A stretch of DNA of 64,000 nucleotides from positions 85,963-149,962 of the forward strand of contig JAQGJP010000026.1 in assembly GCA_028290545.1 (NCBI GenBank), given 5' to 3'. A model generated the notes under the pieces. That model was not told the origin of the DNA. It did not search any database and saw only the letters and a list, made by a program, of their open reading frames with translations. Shown piece by piece: positions 61,519 through 64,000 of this stretch. A program made the position numbers and the translations under genes. Source of the DNA: Rhizobium sp. GTDB lineage: Bacteria; Pseudomonadota; Alphaproteobacteria; Rhizobiales; Rhizobiaceae. Every line of letters starts with the position of its first letter. Within the stretch, counting starts at the first letter, position 1.

Positions 61519-62589
61519 TCAGATCCTCATGCCCGTGGATGCGTCAAACAGATGGATCTTGTCGGCGGGGCAGGCGAGATGGATCGTCTCTCCCGGCACG
61601 AAATTGCGACGCTCGGTGAACAGAGCACAGATGCGCTTGCCCGCCACGGTGGCGAACACCTGGATATTGGCGCCAGTCGGCTCCACCACTTCCACCGTCG
61701 CGACGATATCCCCTTCGCCCCCGGTCAGGACAAGATGTTCGGGCCGGGCGCCATAGATGATCTTCTGGTTTGGCTTGGCGCGGTGACCTTCCGGCAACAG
61801 CAGTTTTGCGCCGTCACCGGCTACCGCCATCGGCAGGACGCCGTCCTGCTGCACCGTTGCCTCGATGAAATTCATCGAGGGCGAGCCGATGAAGTCGGCT
61901 ACGAACAGATTGGCCGGAAAATCATAAAGATCCATCGGTGTGCCGACCTGCTCGACCCGGCCTTTGTTCATCACCACGATGCGATCGGCCATGGTCATGG
62001 CTTCGATCTGGTCATGCGTCACATAGACGGACGTCGTCTTGAGCCGTTGGTGCAGCGCCTTGATTTCCGTACGCATGACCACACGCAGCTTGGCGTCGAG
62101 ATTCGACAGCGGCTCGTCGTAGAGAAAGACCTGGGCATCGCGGACCAGCGCCCGGCCCATTGCGACGCGCTGGCGCTGGCCGCCCGAAAGTTGCCTTGGC
62201 GATCGCTGCAGATAAGGACCGAGGTTGAGAATCTCGGCAGCTTCGCCGATCTTTCTGGCGATCTCATCCTTCGGTTTCTTGCGGAGCTTTAGGCTGAATC
62301 CGATATTCTCGGAGACCGTCATGTGCGGGTAGAGCGCGTAGTTCTGGAAGACCATCGCAATGTCGCGATTGCGCGGCGGAACATCATTGATGATGCGCGA
62401 ACCAATGGAGATCTCGCCTTTGGTGATGGTTTCGAGACCGGCGATCATGCGAAGAAGGGTCGACTTGCCGCATCCGGAGGGGCCGACAAGCACCACGAAT
62501 TCCTCATCCTCGATGTCGATGTCGACGCCATGAATGATCTGCACGTTTCCGTACCATTTTTCGATGCCGCGAACGGTGACCGATGCCAT
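61519..62589 (-). CDS. Carbohydrate ABC transporter ATP-binding protein (UgpC/MalK family)
   Basis: LVGPSGCGKSTLLRMIAGLE; LSGGQRQRVAMGRALVRDAQVFLYDEPLSNLDAKLRVVMRTEI. Confidence 0.93.
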   Translation of the reverse strand: MASVTVRGIEKWYGNVQIIHGVDIDIEDEEFVVLVGPSGCGKSTLLRMIAGLETITKGEISIGSRIINDVPPRNRDIAMVFQNYALYPHMTVSENIGFSLKLRKKPKDEIARKIGEAAEILNLGPYLQRSPRQLSGGQRQRVAMGRALVRDAQVFLYDEPLSNLDAKLRVVMRTEIKALHQRLKTTSVYVTHDQIEAMTMADRIVVMNKGRVEQVGTPMDLYDFPANLFVADFIGSPSMNFIEATVQQDGVLPMAVAGDGAKLLLPEGHRAKPNQKIIYGARPEHLVLTGGEGDIVATVEVVEPTGANIQVFATVAGKRICALFTERRNFVPGETIHLACPADKIHLFDASTGMRI

Positions 62590-62626
62590 ATTGTAGGTTC
62601 CTTTTGATAGAAGGTGTCGCTTGCGC

Positions 62627-63457
62627 CTATTTGACGGCCCCGAGAGCCATTCCCCGGATGAGGTAGCGCTGCAGCCACGAGAACACGATCGCTACCGGTA
62701 CCGTGGCCAGCACCGTGCCGGCCATGACGTGGTGCCACTCCACCTGGTAACGTCCGGCCACCTGGGAGAAGATCTGGACCGGCAGGGTGTAGTCGCTTTG
62801 ATTGCGGATCAGGGTGAGTGCCAGGACGAACTCATTCCAGCTGTTAATGAAGGTAAATATGGCCGTCACCACCATGGCCGGGACCGCCAGAGGCAGGAAT
62901 ATCCGCACCAGGCTGGTAAACTGGGTCGCACCATCCATCCATGACGCTTCCTCAAGATCCCGGGGGATCGTGTTGAAATAGCTCTGCAGCATCCAGATGG
63001 TGAACGCCATGTTGAAGGCGACATAGGTGATGACCAGCGAATTGAGGCTGTTGACCAGATTGAGGTGCACCATCAGCCGGAAGAGACCCAGCACAAGCAC
63101 GATGGGCGACATCATCTGAGTCATCAGCAGGAAGTTCCTGTAGAGCCCTTTGCCCCGGAAGCGGTAACGCGACAATGCATAAGCAGCCGGAATGGACAGG
63201 AGGATGGCAATCACCGTCGAGGCGACGCTGACATAGAGGCTGTTGACCAGCGCTCCGCCGAAATTCGTCTTGACCCACATTTCGGCGAAATTCTCCCAGC
63301 GAAACTCGCTGAAGGTCCAGGTCGGCGGGTAGACGAACAGTTCGTCGCGCGGCCTGACTGCGGTCACAAACATGATGCCGAAGGGCAACAGGATCACGAC
63401 GCAAAGCGGCGACAGCAAAAGCCAGTACAGAATGCTCTTCTTTACCTTAGGCGTCAT
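62627..63457 (-). CDS. Carbohydrate ABC transporter permease (MalG type)
   Basis: [48 protein letters not shown]. Confidence 0.92.
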   Translation of the reverse strand: MTPKVKKSILYWLLLSPLCVVILLPFGIMFVTAVRPRDELFVYPPTWTFSEFRWENFAEMWVKTNFGGALVNSLYVSVASTVIAILLSIPAAYALSRYRFRGKGLYRNFLLMTQMMSPIVLVLGLFRLMVHLNLVNSLNSLVITYVAFNMAFTIWMLQSYFNTIPRDLEEASWMDGATQFTSLVRIFLPLAVPAMVVTAIFTFINSWNEFVLALTLIRNQSDYTLPVQIFSQVAGRYQVEWHHVMAGTVLATVPVAIVFSWLQRYLIRGMALGAVK

Positions 63458-64000
63458 GGGTGATCTCCTCTTCCACTAGATTGTCATTTTCCTGCCGCAT
63501 CACCATCAGCACGTAGGCGATGGTAAAGATCAGGAGCACGGAGAACATGATTAGGGAGATGGCCGACGCCTTTCCCAGTTGCCCGAAGCGGAAAGCGAGC
63601 TTGTAAAGATAAGTCACAAGGATATCGGTGCCATTCGCCGGTCCGCCCTCGGTCATGACCCAGATGATCGGCAGCGAATTGAAGACGTAGATCACATTCA
63701 GAACGATCGCGATATTGATGAACGGCTTCATCAGCGGCAGCGTGATGTGCCGGAAAAGTTCCCAGGGCGTCGCGCCATCCACCACTGCCGCCTCATAGGA
63801 ATCCTGAGGCAGCGACGACAGCCCGCCGAGGAAGATCGTCGTCGTGAACGGGATCGAGACCAGGATGCCGACAAGGATTTCGACGGTGAAGGCCAGAGGC
63901 GCGGTCGCCAGCCATTCGATCGGCGCCGAAATCACGTGCAGGTCCATGAGGGTTGCATTGACGAGGCCGGCGCGACCGTTGAGGCTCCAGCGCCACAAGA
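63447..64000 (-). CDS. Carbohydrate ABC transporter permease (MalF type), 5' part beyond window
   Basis: [75 protein letters not shown]. Confidence 0.9.
   Translation of the reverse strand, partial: LWRWSLNGRAGLVNATLMDLHVISAPIEWLATAPLAFTVEILVGILVSIPFTTTIFLGGLSSLPQDSYEAAVVDGATPWELFRHITLPLMKPFINIAIVLNVIYVFNSLPIIWVMTEGGPANGTDILVTYLYKLAFRFGQLGKASAISLIMFSVLLIFTIAYVLMVMRQENDNLVEEEITHDA

Noticed and set aside
1-64000. CRISPR arrays, rRNA operon, IS elements, transposases or prophage genes
   Set aside because: No regularly spaced direct repeats, no rRNA signatures, and no transposase, integrase or phage structural motifs among the ORFs.

Overview
This 64 kb window looks like a Rhizobiaceae-type alphaproteobacterial chromosome: high GC, densely coding, no rRNA, no CRISPR and no intact mobile element. 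The conserved backbone includes rpmH-rnpA-yidC, engB, argB, mutS, a malic enzyme, olsB, lspA, two RNA/rRNA methyltransferases, ihfB, sppA, lptC-lptA-lptB-rpoN-hpf-ptsN, guaA and one tRNA-Arg(ACG). Accessory blocks are: (1) a 5-oxoprolinase (pxp) operon fused to a decayed lac operon (lacG fragment, intact GH2 lacZ, internally deleted lacK); (2) an alternative heme-copper oxidase cluster resembling coxMNOP with two tandem subunit III genes; (3) an ECF sigma / RskA-like anti-sigma / fasciclin locus; (4) a TetR-MFS operon preceded by tandem palindromes; (5) a DUF4160 / DUF2442-HTH pair with toxin-antitoxin-like organisation; (6) a ~1.5 kb ArsR/SRPBCC segment bracketed by a duplicated guaA 3' end, suggesting an integrated or eroded genomic island; (7) an ALDH-LysR-M81 peptidase-DSD1-like enzyme-sugar ABC catabolic region at the right edge. 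The strongest hunt results are the guaA att-like duplication, the lac operon deletion scars, the biotinyl-like protein lacking its biotin lysine, and several operator palindromes, two of which lie at or over start codons. No completely new system could be demonstrated from sequence alone. Names come from recognising translated motifs by eye, not from searches.
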